From contig CACUVI010000012.1 in NCBI GenBank assembly GCA_902725215.1, positions 380,501 through 444,500 on the forward strand: a stretch of 64,000 nt of DNA, given 5' to 3'. The notes below the pieces were generated by a model. That model was given only the letters and a program-made list of their open reading frames with translations, was not told the origin of the DNA and did not search any database. This stretch comes from Rhodospirillaceae bacterium LM-1. Lineage in GTDB: Bacteria > Pseudomonadota > Alphaproteobacteria > Rhodospirillales > WMHbin7. Below are positions 18,464 through 27,700 of this stretch, in pieces; position 1 is the stretch's first letter; every line of letters begins with the position of its first letter. The translations under genes and the position numbers were made by a program.

Positions 18464-19117
18464 TCTTTTGCAGGCTTTTGTCATGAGGCTGGGTGATTCG
18501 TGCCATAGGTGCCAAAATTCCAAAGACAAAAAGATCCGGCGGGGACGGGGGAGCAGATTTGAAACCGGAGGGCGCCTATTCGACAGTGGTCACATGCGCG
18601 GAATTTTTTTGAAAAGTTTTGTAGTCGTGCCAAGATTGGGTCTGCAACTTTGAAGTTGTGCCGCCTGTTAATGCCTTGTTGCTAAAACATGGTCTCATAT
18701 CAACGGAAATACGCCATCTCGCACTGCGTTGGTTGCCACATGTAAAATCCTTGCGCGGCTCAATGGACGCGACCAAGCGCAATCGCCATAATAGGTAGAC
18801 CCTGTCCGGGAATTAGGGGGCGGGGAGAAACAAGCGCACAATCGCGTATCTTGAAATAATGTGGATTGAGCAGCTCCTCTTAAGGACATGGAAGCGGCAC
18901 TTCCATCATGCGTGCGGTCCATAACGAAGTCGTATGTCCAGACATGGTTCGGCCAGCTCTGGCGCAAACGAATGCCCGACCTTCGTTCAGCCATAGCCGA
19001 TCATGCAAAAATACCAAAGAACTGCTGTTGACCGACCGTTTTTAAGAGTGCGACAATGCGTGCGCTTTATGGAAGGTCATTGAAGATCAGTTCCTTATGC
19101 AGTATTGGAGGATAGCA
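18464..19117. other. Degenerate intergenic DNA downstream of the island
   Basis: About 650 bases with no intact gene. Open frames are short and unconvincing apart from the transposase scrap at 18902-18999. The sequence reads as decayed mobile DNA. Confidence 0.5.
18902..18999 (-). pseudogene. IS3-family transposase fragment, frameshifted
   Basis: On the minus strand one frame reads RLWLNEGR, then after a one-base shift another reads IRLRQSWPNHVWTYDFVMDRTHDG. Together these match the start of the integrase core typical of IS3-family OrfB (RLWLNDG..VRLRPE.PNHVWSYDFV.DRTHDG). Similarity stops abruptly after RTHDG. Only about 32 codons remain, with no terminal repeats identified, so it is a dead scrap. 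Confidence 0.65.
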
Positions 19118-19381
19118 ATGAAAATCTTGAGCCTCGTTTTAGCTCTGGCCGTTTCAGCCTTTGTGGGCGGTTCTGCTCTTGCCGATGCGGATGACATGAA
19201 GTGGATAGCTAAGTGCATGAAGGACAATGCCGATGCCAAGGTGGCACCGGAAGTCGTCAGTAAATACTGCACTTGCATGAACAACAAGATGGATAGCAAC
19301 GAAACCCAGTCGATTTCGACTTGGGAGAAAACGCATCCCACGGAGATGAAGGCCTGCGAAAAGGAAGCCGGCTGGAAATAG
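19118..19381 (+). CDS. Small exported Cys-containing protein, unknown
   Basis: 87 residues. A clear Sec signal peptide (MKILSLVLALAVSAFVGGSALA) should be cut before DADDMKW. The mature part has four cysteines: KCMKD, YCTCMN and KACEK, so two periplasmic disulfides or a metal site are possible. GGAGG at 19107-19111 fixes ATG 19118. A hairpin follows its stop. I do not recognise the family. Confidence 0.8.
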   Translation: MKILSLVLALAVSAFVGGSALADADDMKWIAKCMKDNADAKVAPEVVSKYCTCMNNKMDSNETQSISTWEKTHPTEMKACEKEAGWK

Positions 19382-19400
19382 CCATCTTCGTCAAGGACGT

Positions 19401-19431
19401 ACAGGGACAGGCCGGAGAGGTCGGTCCCTGT
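19401..19431 (+). terminator. Hairpin after the small exported protein gene
   Basis: ACAGGGAC / GTCCCTGT 8-bp stem with a 15-base loop, then TTGGCG. It lies 20 bases after the stop codon, with a short T tail. Confidence 0.5.
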
Positions 19432-19696
19432 TTGGCGTTAGGCCCCCCCTGAACGTTCGGGGCAGGTCAAAGTATCATTGGTTGGAAAAACCTTGAACTT
19501 GCCATATCGCATGACTGCTCCAACATATGCCTGCATGCGCCAAAAGGCTTGCAGCGCGCCGACAAAGCAAAAAAGCTATGGCTTCTGGAGCTAATGCATA
19601 ATCAATTTGGAACAATTCAAGCTGTTTCAGAAAATACTCAGTGCTCGCTTCACAGAGCCGCTGCCAGCGAAATATCTGACAGCGGCTGGCCGCAGG
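19432..19696. other. Intergenic stretch before the BON genes
   Basis: No gene seen. Near the end, GCCGCTG (19657-19663) and CAGCGGC (19680-19686) form a possible weak terminator for the minus-strand BON gene; nothing else stands out. Confidence 0.35.
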
Positions 19697-20347
19697 CTAT
19701 TTAAGGCGCATGTCGTTCTTAACTGAGACCACGCCGCTGATTTTCCCTGCAACCTCAACGGCCTTGGCGGCTGAATCTTGGGAAGTAACGAAGCCGCTCA
19801 ATTGCACAATTCCCTTATATGTCTCGACGTTGACCTCGGCGACCTTCAAGGTCGGTTCTTCAAGAATGGCCGCCTTGACCTTGGCCGTGATAACGCTGTC
19901 GTCAATATACTCGCCTGCCGTGGGGCTGGAGTCGGCGGCGTTCATTCGTGTCTTTGCATCAGCCTTCCCCGCGTCTTCCGCCAGTTTCGCATCCTTGACG
20001 CAAGCGGCTTTAGCGGTCCCCGTCAGTTCATCACAGCGCTCTCTGGCAACCGCATATTCAGCCTCGGTCTTGGCAATGCGGACTTGATAACGCGTCTTGC
20101 CGGTTGGCATGTAAGCAGCCTCCAATTCGGCACGCGCAATCTTTTCCTTGCCATTGGCTTCAGCCATGCAAATGTCGTTTTGATTGCCGGCAGATGAACC
20201 GCAAAGAGATTTTGCCGCCTTGAGATCGGCCGCAATCTTTTCCCTGTTCATCTTGTAGTCGCTTTCAGGCATGCCTTGAGCCAGGGCGCTTGCGCTGCTG
20301 GCGGCGGCCAGCAAAATTGCGGTCAGGGCAACGTTAAATTTGTTCAT
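19697..20347 (-). CDS. Exported BON-domain protein with Cys-rich N-terminal region
   Basis: 216 residues from the ATG preceded by AAAGGAAA. Signal peptide about 1-24 (cut after SALAQG region). Residues 25-140 are helical, Lys/Ala/Glu-rich with conserved-looking cysteines (KSLCGSS, DICMAEA, ERCDEL, AACVKD). Residues 147-216 form a BON domain (DDSVITAKVKAAIL, GIVQLSGFVTSQ), a lipid- or envelope-binding module known from OsmY. The BON part is very like that of the upstream gene, indicating tandem duplication. Probably an envelope stress protein. Confidence 0.88.
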   Translation of the reverse strand: MNKFNVALTAILLAAASSASALAQGMPESDYKMNREKIAADLKAAKSLCGSSAGNQNDICMAEANGKEKIARAELEAAYMPTGKTRYQVRIAKTEAEYAVARERCDELTGTAKAACVKDAKLAEDAGKADAKTRMNAADSSPTAGEYIDDSVITAKVKAAILEEPTLKVAEVNVETYKGIVQLSGFVTSQDSAAKAVEVAGKISGVVSVKNDMRLK

Positions 20348-20444
20348 AGCATTTCCTTTGTGCAGTGATTTGTGTAGTGATTCGATCGTGAGAATGGCTC
20401 CGCGCGCAAAAAACAAATGACTGGTGCGCGCGGAAATTAAGTGT

Positions 20445-20759
20445 TTACTTGATCCGCATGTCGTCCTTGACGGATTTCACGCCAGAAACGCCGCGGGCAA
20501 CGCTAACCGCCTTATTCGCTGCGTCGCGCGAACTCACAAAGCCGCTTAGCTGAACGATGCCTTTGAAGGTTTCGACATTAATTTCGGCAACTTTCAAGGC
20601 AGGATCTTCAAGGATGGCCGTTTTGACCTTTGTCGTAATGACGCTGTCATCGACATACTCGCCCGTACTCTCTTGCTTTGAAGTGGGCGCGCATCCGGCG
20701 ACCGGCAATAAGACAAAAGCCAGCATGAATGCGGAAAGATACTTGCTGAAACTGTTCAT
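20445..20759 (-). CDS. BON-domain lipoprotein
   Basis: 104 residues with a lipoprotein signal (FVLLPVAGC, lipobox Cys at 23) and one BON domain starting EYVDDSVITTKVKTAIL and ending SVKDDMRIK. It resembles a short OsmY/YraP-type envelope protein. About 50 of the last 70 residues match the neighbour at 19697. The two genes are 97 bases apart on the same strand. Confidence 0.9.
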   Translation of the reverse strand: MNSFSKYLSAFMLAFVLLPVAGCAPTSKQESTGEYVDDSVITTKVKTAILEDPALKVAEINVETFKGIVQLSGFVSSRDAANKAVSVARGVSGVKSVKDDMRIK

Positions 20760-20885
20760 GGGGAATGTCTCCAGTTAAAATTGACGTGAAAATTCGATTA
20801 GCAGGATAATCGCAAAGCGACGATGCGGTCGGTGCGCTCGCGCACATAGCGGATGCAAGACAAAACGGCAACCTGCCGCGCAGAT

Positions 20886-21608
20886 CTACTGCATAGTGTC
20901 TGTGGCAGGCAGAAGACGGTCTAACTCCTTCTTCACGACGGCGTAGCATTCGCAGGCCCGCGCTTCGAGACCAGGCCGGTCGATTACGGTAATGCGCCCA
21001 CGGCTGTATTCAATCAAGCCCGCCTTTTGCAGCTTTCCTGCCGCCTCGGTGACTCCTTCTCGACGCACGCCCAGCATGTTGGCGATCAATTCCTGCGTCA
21101 TGACGATCTCGTTTCCTGTCAGGCGATCAAGGCTAAGCAACAACCAACGACAAAGCTGCTGATCCACGGAATGGTGGCGATTGCATACGGCTGTTTGCGC
21201 CATCTGCGTCAACAAAGTCTGGGTATAGCGCAAAAGCAGGTCACGAAACTTGGGCGACCGATTGAACTCGTCCTTCAGCAACTGAATTTTAAGTCGGTAA
21301 GCGTTTCCAGCTCGTTGCACGATGGCCCGGCTGGGCGTTGTGCCCCCCCCCATGAAATTGGAAATTCCGACAATGCCTTCATTGCCGACGATGGCGATTT
21401 CCGCAGAAGATCCGTCCTCCATAACATTCAACAACGATACGATCGAGTTGGTTGGAAAAAAGACGTGGCGCATTTCTGAGCCGGACTCGCATACCGTGTG
21501 GCCAAGAGGAAATTCGACCAGTTCAATATGGGGAAGGATGCGAGAGCATTCCTCTGCAGGAAGCGCCGAAAGTAGATGATTAATCTGGGGGGGGCTTGTG
21601 CTGTACAT
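20886..21608 (-). CDS. Crp/Fnr-family transcription regulator
   Basis: 240 residues: a cyclic-nucleotide-binding-type beta barrel at about 10-130 (FPLGHTVCESGSEMRHVFFPTNSIVSLL) and a C-terminal winged helix (MTQELIANMLGVRREGVTEAAGKLQKAGLIEYSRGRI). The phosphate-cassette Arg/Ser pair of true CRP is not evident and no four-Cys FNR cluster motif is seen, so the signal is unknown. It sits upstream of the two BON genes on the same strand, making them likely targets. Confidence 0.9.
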   Translation of the reverse strand: MYSTSPPQINHLLSALPAEECSRILPHIELVEFPLGHTVCESGSEMRHVFFPTNSIVSLLNVMEDGSSAEIAIVGNEGIVGISNFMGGGTTPSRAIVQRAGNAYRLKIQLLKDEFNRSPKFRDLLLRYTQTLLTQMAQTAVCNRHHSVDQQLCRWLLLSLDRLTGNEIVMTQELIANMLGVRREGVTEAAGKLQKAGLIEYSRGRITVIDRPGLEARACECYAVVKKELDRLLPATDTMQ

Positions 21609-22057
21609 ATGCCGTCTCCGAGTTAACCATGTCTAGTTGGACGGACTGCTTATGGCGTGCGGTTGAAACTGCAGATAAGGCCAAGCAACGTCAGCCAAGA
21701 ATGCATTAAGAATGCTCATCGTTCAGCCAGCGGCGGAAGCCTCGGAAACTACGCAGAAACCGCGCAGAATTGATAGCCGCTACGACCATTTCCAGATGGC
21801 CTATGCTTGCCCTTCACGATCACAGAATCATCAGACAACGATGCCATCCATGCTTTCGAGCGACTGACTGAACTGCATGAATTCATTTTGTTTCCATGCC
21901 GACATGCAGAGAAAATCGCCCCTGGGTAATTTCCGAACCTATCATCAAACCCTGATTTCCTTAATTGTGGATGCATGGAAATCACCACGCCCCGCTTATC
22001 TGATTTCGGCAAAAAGCGATCAATTGACGGGCAAACGGGTGTTTTCAGGAGATCGCT
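21609..22057. other. Intergenic region between regulator and OmpA-like gene
   Basis: About 450 bases. A long minus-strand open frame crosses it (21749-22441), but its composition and lack of motifs mark it as a shadow of the plus-strand gene. I see no gene, repeat or RNA here. Confidence 0.4.
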
Positions 22058-22477
22058 GTGGCTAAAAGCATCAGGCACTTTAGCGACAAAGGTGCGCAAG
22101 GCGTTGTTGAGCTGACCGGTTCGCAAAGCCATGTTGGTCATGACGAACCCTGGACGAGTTGTTGCGTCATAACCTTCCAAGATAAACAGACAGTCCTGAC
22201 AGGCGAGGACAGAACTGCAATCTTGCGGATTGCTCCCCAACTGGTGCGCAGGCCGCCCCCTCAGACGGCTGTCGATGGATTTAAAGACCCCAACAATCAA
22301 GACTTGAGCGACCAGCGTTCCAGAGCGGTTTGTCGCGCGCTGATTGATGCAGGAGTGCTGCCTGAAAGAATTTGCATCGGCCCCTTCGGCGACCAACAGT
22401 TCAGCCGCAATGGACGTGTCGAAGTGCTTTCCAGGTATCATTCAAGGCAACATAGGAAGAATGCGCCTTTGCCTTAG
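22058..22477 (+). CDS. OmpA-like domain protein without signal peptide
   Basis: 139 residues, GTG start with AGGAGA five bases upstream. Residues about 35-130 follow the OmpA C-terminal (peptidoglycan-binding) pattern: VITFQDKQTVLTGEDRTAI, then NNQDLSDQRSRAVCRALIDAGVLPERI and a final GRVEVL. No signal peptide or lipobox precedes it, so it is either N-terminally truncated, exported by another route or decaying. Neighbours are other envelope genes. Confidence 0.6.
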   Translation: MAKSIRHFSDKGAQGVVELTGSQSHVGHDEPWTSCCVITFQDKQTVLTGEDRTAILRIAPQLVRRPPPQTAVDGFKDPNNQDLSDQRSRAVCRALIDAGVLPERICIGPFGDQQFSRNGRVEVLSRYHSRQHRKNAPLP

Positions 22478-22569
22478 TCAATATGTCTAATTCACAAATT
22501 TACCACAGGCCGGATGACCAGAGAGCGCTTTTCGCGCGTTCTGCCGTCCCGCCGAAAAGGAGAAAGAAA

Positions 22570-23085
22570 ATGAACGCATTTAACTCCGGCACTTTTAAAG
22601 TTCAATTGACCGCTTGCGCGGTTACGGTGGCAGCGGGCCTGACCCTTGCTTCTTGCGGCCCTCAATACTCTTCTCCCACGCAAACGCAGTCGAGCAATCC
22701 CAGCGTGACCTACAAGTTCCAGGGCGACCAGGAGTTGGTCCAGGCCAATCAGAACGCGGCAAATTTCTGCAACCAGTATCAGTCCATCCCGCGCACGGCC
22801 AACATATCGGACGATCCCGAGCACAAGGGCGGCGCCAAGTCAGTCGTCTTCGAGTGCGTGAAGCCGCCGCAGCAGCCCCAGGCCTACGTGCAGCCTAATC
22901 CTTACCAGCCCGCCCAGTACAATCCCAATCTGAACTACACGTACCGGACGGATCAGGAATTGCTGAACGTATCGCAAACTGCCCAGAATTACTGCATGAA
23001 CTACGGAATGCGCCAGGTTATTTCCAACATGGGCACCGATGCCAATGGAAACCGGGTCATTTCGTTCCAATGCAGCCCTCGCTAA
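22570..23085 (+). CDS. Lipoprotein with two internal repeats, unknown
   Basis: 171 residues from ATG 22570 with a good AAAGGAGA site. Lipoprotein signal ends GLTLASC. The mature protein holds two related modules: YKFQGDQELVQANQNAANFC..FEC and YTYRTDQELLNVSQTAQNYC..FQC, each with a Cys pair, separated by a Pro/Gln/Tyr linker. This points to an internal duplication. Function unknown; outer-membrane or periplasmic location is inferred. Confidence 0.82.
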   Translation: MNAFNSGTFKVQLTACAVTVAAGLTLASCGPQYSSPTQTQSSNPSVTYKFQGDQELVQANQNAANFCNQYQSIPRTANISDDPEHKGGAKSVVFECVKPPQQPQAYVQPNPYQPAQYNPNLNYTYRTDQELLNVSQTAQNYCMNYGMRQVISNMGTDANGNRVISFQCSPR

Positions 23086-23126
23086 CCAAGTAACTGGACT
23101 AACCGGCAATGCGAAGGACAGAAGCC

Positions 23127-23297
23127 ATGCGTGTCGTTTTCACGGCCTTGACGCTGTCTCTTCTGCTTGCCGGTTGTTCGGTCACATCTGATCGCGAGAC
23201 CGTAGACGGAGAATCACTTGGTTCCGACAATCCATGCAAAATAGCGCCACCTGCGCCTGATCGCGCGGTTGACTACAGCGACATGAAACGGATTTAG
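23127..23297 (+). CDS. Small lipoprotein
   Basis: 56 residues: MRVVFTALTLSLLLAGC is a lipoprotein signal with the lipobox Cys at 17, followed by about 40 polar residues with one more Cys. AAGGA at 23113-23117 supports ATG 23127 over the in-frame ATG at 23109. First of four closely packed small genes. No family recognised. Confidence 0.7.
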   Translation: MRVVFTALTLSLLLAGCSVTSDRETVDGESLGSDNPCKIAPPAPDRAVDYSDMKRI

Positions 23298-23300
23298 TCG

Positions 23301-23654
23301 ATGTTTCGGCACACTAATCCATGGCAGAACTTTCTGGCGGTCTTCGCCTTGTCTGATTTGCGTTCGGATTACGTTTCATCCTCCATCGATGAGTTAGATC
23401 ATGAAGTCGTCAACGATGAAGTGCTGATAGCCACGATATCGGCGCGATTTCACGACAAGCTGGGATCGTTGGGGATTGAAATCACATCCTCTCAAAGCCT
23501 CGTGCACTTGTGCGGCTGCGTTGACACGCGTCAAATCAAGGCCAGGGCCGAGCGCATAGCGCGCGACACTTCTGGCGTTAGGAGCGTTCGCAATCGTCTT
23601 GTCGTTCGCGTGGCGAAAGCGGAGCAGCTGACATGCATGCCAAAAGAATCATAG
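23301..23654 (+). CDS. BON-domain protein
   Basis: 117 residues. The C-terminal two thirds follow the BON pattern (DEVLIATISARFHDKLGSLGIEI, LVHLCGCVDTRQIKARAERIARDTSGVRSVRNRL). There is no convincing signal peptide; the first 25 residues are mildly hydrophobic. It starts 3 bases after the lipoprotein stop and overlaps the next gene by 22 bases, so it is part of one transcript. Divergent from the two BON genes at 19.7-20.8 kb. Confidence 0.8.
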   Translation: MFRHTNPWQNFLAVFALSDLRSDYVSSSIDELDHEVVNDEVLIATISARFHDKLGSLGIEITSSQSLVHLCGCVDTRQIKARAERIARDTSGVRSVRNRLVVRVAKAEQLTCMPKES

Positions 23655-23884
23655 GCGCCATTTTGTTCGCCCTCGGCGTGGCATTTCTTGTCTTTGCCAG
23701 TCAGCCGGTCAATGGGCCATCTGAATATATGTCCAATACAATGGAAACGCGCTACGGCCTGGAAAAATTGTGGTTCCTTCTTGGGGGAATTGCAACGACC
23801 GTTTGCGGCGGCGTACTGACCATGTCAGGAAGCCGCAGAAGACGCATCCGCAGTACGTCAAACTTATTTAGGAGAGGGCTATGA
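23633..23884 (+). CDS. Small two-helix membrane protein, DUF3185-like
   Basis: 83 residues with helices at about 6-24 (IIGAILFALGVAFLVFA) and 47-66 (LWFLLGGIATTVCGGVLTM), then a basic tail GSRRRRIR. The layout and the G.ILFALGVAFLVF start are like DUF3185 inner-membrane peptides. Its TGA overlaps the next ATG (ATGA). Confidence 0.7.
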   Translation: MHAKRIIGAILFALGVAFLVFASQPVNGPSEYMSNTMETRYGLEKLWFLLGGIATTVCGGVLTMSGSRRRRIRSTSNLFRRGL

Positions 23885-24039
23885 GCCTAGGAAACATTCT
23901 GATCATCATATTGCTGCTTATGCTGGTGGGCGTTCTGCCAACATGGCCGCACAGCGTCAATTGGGGCTATTTCCCCAGCGGTGGATTAGGCATCGCCTTG
24001 ATCATCGTCATTGTGCTGTTGCTTATGGGCCGAATATGA
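23881..24039 (+). CDS. DUF3309 family peptide (copy 1)
   Basis: 52 residues: MSLGNILIIILLLMLVGVLP, then PHSVNWGYFPSGGLG and a second helix ending MGRI. This is the very conserved DUF3309 pattern of tiny two-helix membrane proteins, common in proteobacteria, of unknown function. Translationally coupled to the DUF3185-like gene. A second copy is at 29417-29575. Confidence 0.88.
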   Translation: MSLGNILIIILLLMLVGVLPTWPHSVNWGYFPSGGLGIALIIVIVLLLMGRI

Positions 24040-24071
24040 ACAGGGCGGCGGATATGCCTGAAAGGTATTGT

Positions 24072-24467
24072 TCAGTGGGCATAGACGAATTCAGGCATCG
24101 CCTTCAGCCACTCCTTTGTAGCCCCCTTCAGCATGACGCCTCGCCCATCAGCCGATGGACTCATATCTTCGTAGCGAACGGCGATCAGCCGATCGCCGAT
24201 GCCTAAATAGCCGCCCACCGAAAGCACCGCATAGATGGCCGTCTCATGCCTGGATACGATCAGATCGTCAACCTTGCCCAGCACTTCATTCGATTCATTG
24301 GTGACATTGGCGCCAAGAACCTGGCTGGCCCGGTATCCGGTGGAGACGGCCCTTACATCGATGACGCTGATCACTTGCTGTGGGCCTTGCGCCAAGACCG
24401 AAGGCGCCGCAAACAAAATTGCGGCCATCAACAGCGCGCGCTTGGTGGGGGTGAATGGCTTGTTCAT
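24072..24467 (-). CDS. Exported PRC-barrel domain protein
   Basis: 131 residues. Signal peptide about 1-26 (LLMAAILFAAPSVLAQ). Residues 43-120 form a PRC-barrel: ASQVLGANVTNESNEVLGKVDDLIVSRHETAIYAVLSVGGYLGIGD..IAVRYEDM. Periplasmic PRC-barrel proteins often accompany BON and DUF3309 genes in stress loci. It converges on the DUF3309 gene, 32 bases away. Confidence 0.88.
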   Translation of the reverse strand: MNKPFTPTKRALLMAAILFAAPSVLAQGPQQVISVIDVRAVSTGYRASQVLGANVTNESNEVLGKVDDLIVSRHETAIYAVLSVGGYLGIGDRLIAVRYEDMSPSADGRGVMLKGATKEWLKAMPEFVYAH

Positions 24468-24602
24468 ATGGGTTTCCTAACATGTGATCGACACGCGGCC
24501 CGTCAGATAAACCAGACGGCAAGCGTTCAAAGTGAACCTTGATTGGAGTCGATATGACCCACCATAACGAAGGCTTGCATTGCTTAAAACAGCCGGAAAT
24601 TA

Positions 24603-24628
24603 CCTAGTGCGAAATCTTCTAAACTAGG
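24603..24628. promoter_or_regulatory. Inverted repeat upstream of the giant kinase gene
   Basis: CCTAGT and ACTAGG arms, 14 bases apart (centre to centre two helical turns), 130 bases before the kinase gene start and in the divergent region with the PRC-barrel gene. Could be an operator; short arms make chance possible. Confidence 0.3.
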
Positions 24629-24757
24629 CTTCCCAGATTCCTTTTATCCACTACAGAGGGGCAAGCGAATGATAGCCATCGCTTAAGTTGAATAAATCTG
24701 ATAAAACGAAATTTGGCGTGTGCGTAATTGCGCACCCCTCTTGTGGAAAAACTCAAA

Positions 24758-27700
24758 ATGCAAAAATCGAACAAGCATCAGGGAAAGACTGCCAACAGGA
24801 TAGCTTGTGCAAATCCTTTGTTGCCCAAACATGCAAATTTGGATGTGCAACTCAGCTTTCCGGTGGTTGGTATCGGCGCTTCGGCTGGCGGTTTGGATGC
24901 TTGCAAAAAACTTGTGGCCGGTCTGCCCGCCAGCAGCGGCATGGCGTTCATTCTTGTCCAGCATCTTGAACCGAATCATGAAAGCATGATGGTTGACTTG
25001 CTTAGCGGCCATACATTGTTGACCGTCTTGCAAGCAGCAGATGGCATGCCGCTTGAGCGCGATCATCTATATGTCATTCCGCCAGGCAGATATCTGTCGG
25101 TTGAGCAGGGCGCTTTACGCCTTTCCCAGCCCAAGGACCGGCACGGCGCCCGACTGCCTTTCGATTTTCTGCTGCAATCACTGGCCAAGGAATGCGGACA
25201 GCGCGCCATATGCGTAATCCTTTCGGGAACGGGAAGCGATGGCAGCGTTGGCTTGAAAGTTGTGAAGGAGAATTCCGGATTCGTCATTGTTCAGTCTCCA
25301 GACGAGGCTGGATATGACGGCATGCCGCGTAGCGCCATGGCGACAGGCATGGTGGATCTTGTGCTTGAAGCATCCAAGATTCCGGAAGCGTTGTTGAAAC
25401 ACGTCGGCACCCTAAGCCTTGGCCCGGCCCCAAGCGGTTCGGCGCCATCAGCGGACGGAGAGAAATGGCTGAGCGAGATCATTGGCATCCTTCGGGAAAA
25501 GGCGGCGCAGGACTTTACGCTGTACAAGCCGGGAACCTTGCAGCGCAGGATCGAGCGGCGCATGGCGATGCGCGCGATCAAGGCCGAAGAAAAGGAACGA
25601 TATGTTGAAATCCTGAATGTCGATGCCAATGAAGTGCAACTGCTTGCCAAAGATCTGCTGATCAATGTCACAAACTTTTTTCGTGATCCGTCGGTTTTCG
25701 ACCATCTTGCCGAACAGATTATTCCAGATCTGATCCGCAGCCATGCACCTGATCAACCGCTGCGCATTTGGATTGCCGGATGCAGTTCTGGCGAAGAGGC
25801 CTATTCCCACGCCATTCTTCTTCAAGAACAGATCGATGCGCAGAACAGCAGCATTAAACTTCAACTATTCGCTTCCGATGTCGATGAGGATGCCGTGATC
25901 AGCGCCCGAGAGGGGCTGTATCCCGAATCGATCGAGGCCGACGTTTCTCCAGACCGGCTTGCCCGTTTTTTTGCCAAGGAAGGCAACAGCTACAGAGTTG
26001 TCCCAGACTTGCGACGCAAGATCGTTTTCACGGTGCAAGACTTGTTGGCCGACCCGCCATTCTCGCGTCTCGACATGATATCATGCCGCAATTTGCTGAT
26101 CTATTTGTCCTCCGAGGCACAAACCAAAGTTATTTCGCTTTTCCACTTTGCCCTAAGAAAAGGCGGGCTCCTTCTGCTTGGCAATTCAGAATCGATAGGC
26201 AGCAGCAATGATCGCTTTGAAGTGATCTCGAAGGCTGATCGGCTGTACCGACATGTGGGACTTAGCCGAATTGGCGGATTCAGGCCTGCGTTGGAAAGCA
26301 ATGTCCGCGTTCCCATTCGTCCAGGCCAAGGGCTGGCGCCCTCGCGTCAAGCCTATCTGGGGGATCTTTGCCGACGGATGGTGATGGAGAATTATGCGCC
26401 CGCCGCGGTGCTGACCAACCTCAAGCATGAATGTCTGTATTCACTTGGCCCGACAGACCGCTATCTGCGCGTGGCCCCTGGACATCCCACGAATGACCTG
26501 CTGGCCATGGTGCGCCATGGCATGTCGGCAAAGCTCGCCTCGGCAATGATAAGGGCCAACCTGGAAAAGACCCGCATTGCCGTCGATGGCGGGCAAATCA
26601 GCAACAATGGCGATACCGTCTCTTTTTCCATCGCCGTGCAGCCTGTCCCGAACGAAGGTGAAGAGCTGCTGCTGATTTGCTTCATAGACCAACCGAAGAC
26701 GGTGGCAAAACGCGCCGGACCCTCTGCGCCAGGCGCGTCTTCGCGCGTCGTCGAGCTTGAAGATGAGCTTCAAGCGACGAAAGAGGAATTGCGGCTGACC
26801 ACCCGCAATCTTGAAATATCGAGTGAAGAGCAAAAGGCGATCAACGAGGAGGCGTTGTCGGTCAATGAGGAATTTCAGTCCACCAATGAAGAACTGCTGG
26901 CCTCGAAAGAGGAGTTGCAGTCGCTGAATGAGGAATTGACCGCATTGAATGGCCAATTGCAAGAAACGTTGGAGAGCCAGCGCACTCTGTCTAACGACTT
27001 GCAAAACGTTTTGTACAGTACCGATGTGGCAACTCTGTTCCTGGACGCCAATTTGCATATCCGCTTTTTCACGCCAGCAACCAGGGCTATCTTTAGCGTC
27101 ATTCCCGGCGACATCGGACGGCCGCTTGTGGACCTTCACTCTTTGGCGTCCGACAGTCTGTTGCCGAACGACGCCAGAGAGGTGATCAAGGCGCAGTCTC
27201 CCATTGAGAGAGAGATCGAAGGGCCGGGCGGCGTCTGGTATGTTCGGCGCATATTGCCCTACCGCACCCAGGATAGCAAAGTCGAAGGCGTCGTCATCAC
27301 CTTCACAGACATCACGGAGCGTCGTCGCATCTTAGAGGCGCTGAGCGTCGCAAAGCGGCAGGCTGATTTGGCGAATGTGGCGAAATCGCGATTCCTTGCC
27401 GCCGCCAGCCACGACATTCGCCAGCTTCTGCAAACGCTGACTTTGCTTCAGGGGCTGCTTGAAAAGGAAGTCAAGGGAGAAGCCGCGGGCAAACTTGTTC
27501 TAAGGCTCGACGAGACGTTAAGCGCCATGTCGAGCATTCTCAATACGCTTCTCGATATCAACCGGATCGATGTGGGCAATGTTTTACCCATAATGTCAGA
27601 TTTTTCCATCAACGACCTGTTGATGAAGTTGGGCGACGAGTTTGCATATCTCGCCCACGCCCAGGGATTGGACTTGCATGTTCTGCCTTGCAAGGTTCAG

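Noticed and set aside
21749-22441. 230-codon minus-strand frame across the intergenic region and OmpA-like gene
   Set aside because: The plus strand has the OmpA-domain pattern and a ribosome site; this frame shows no family features.
26441-27139. Repetitive minus-strand frame (232 codons, Gln/Leu/Arg-rich)
   Set aside because: Antisense to the coiled-coil and PAS part of the giant kinase; the repetition mirrors the Glu-rich coiled coil.
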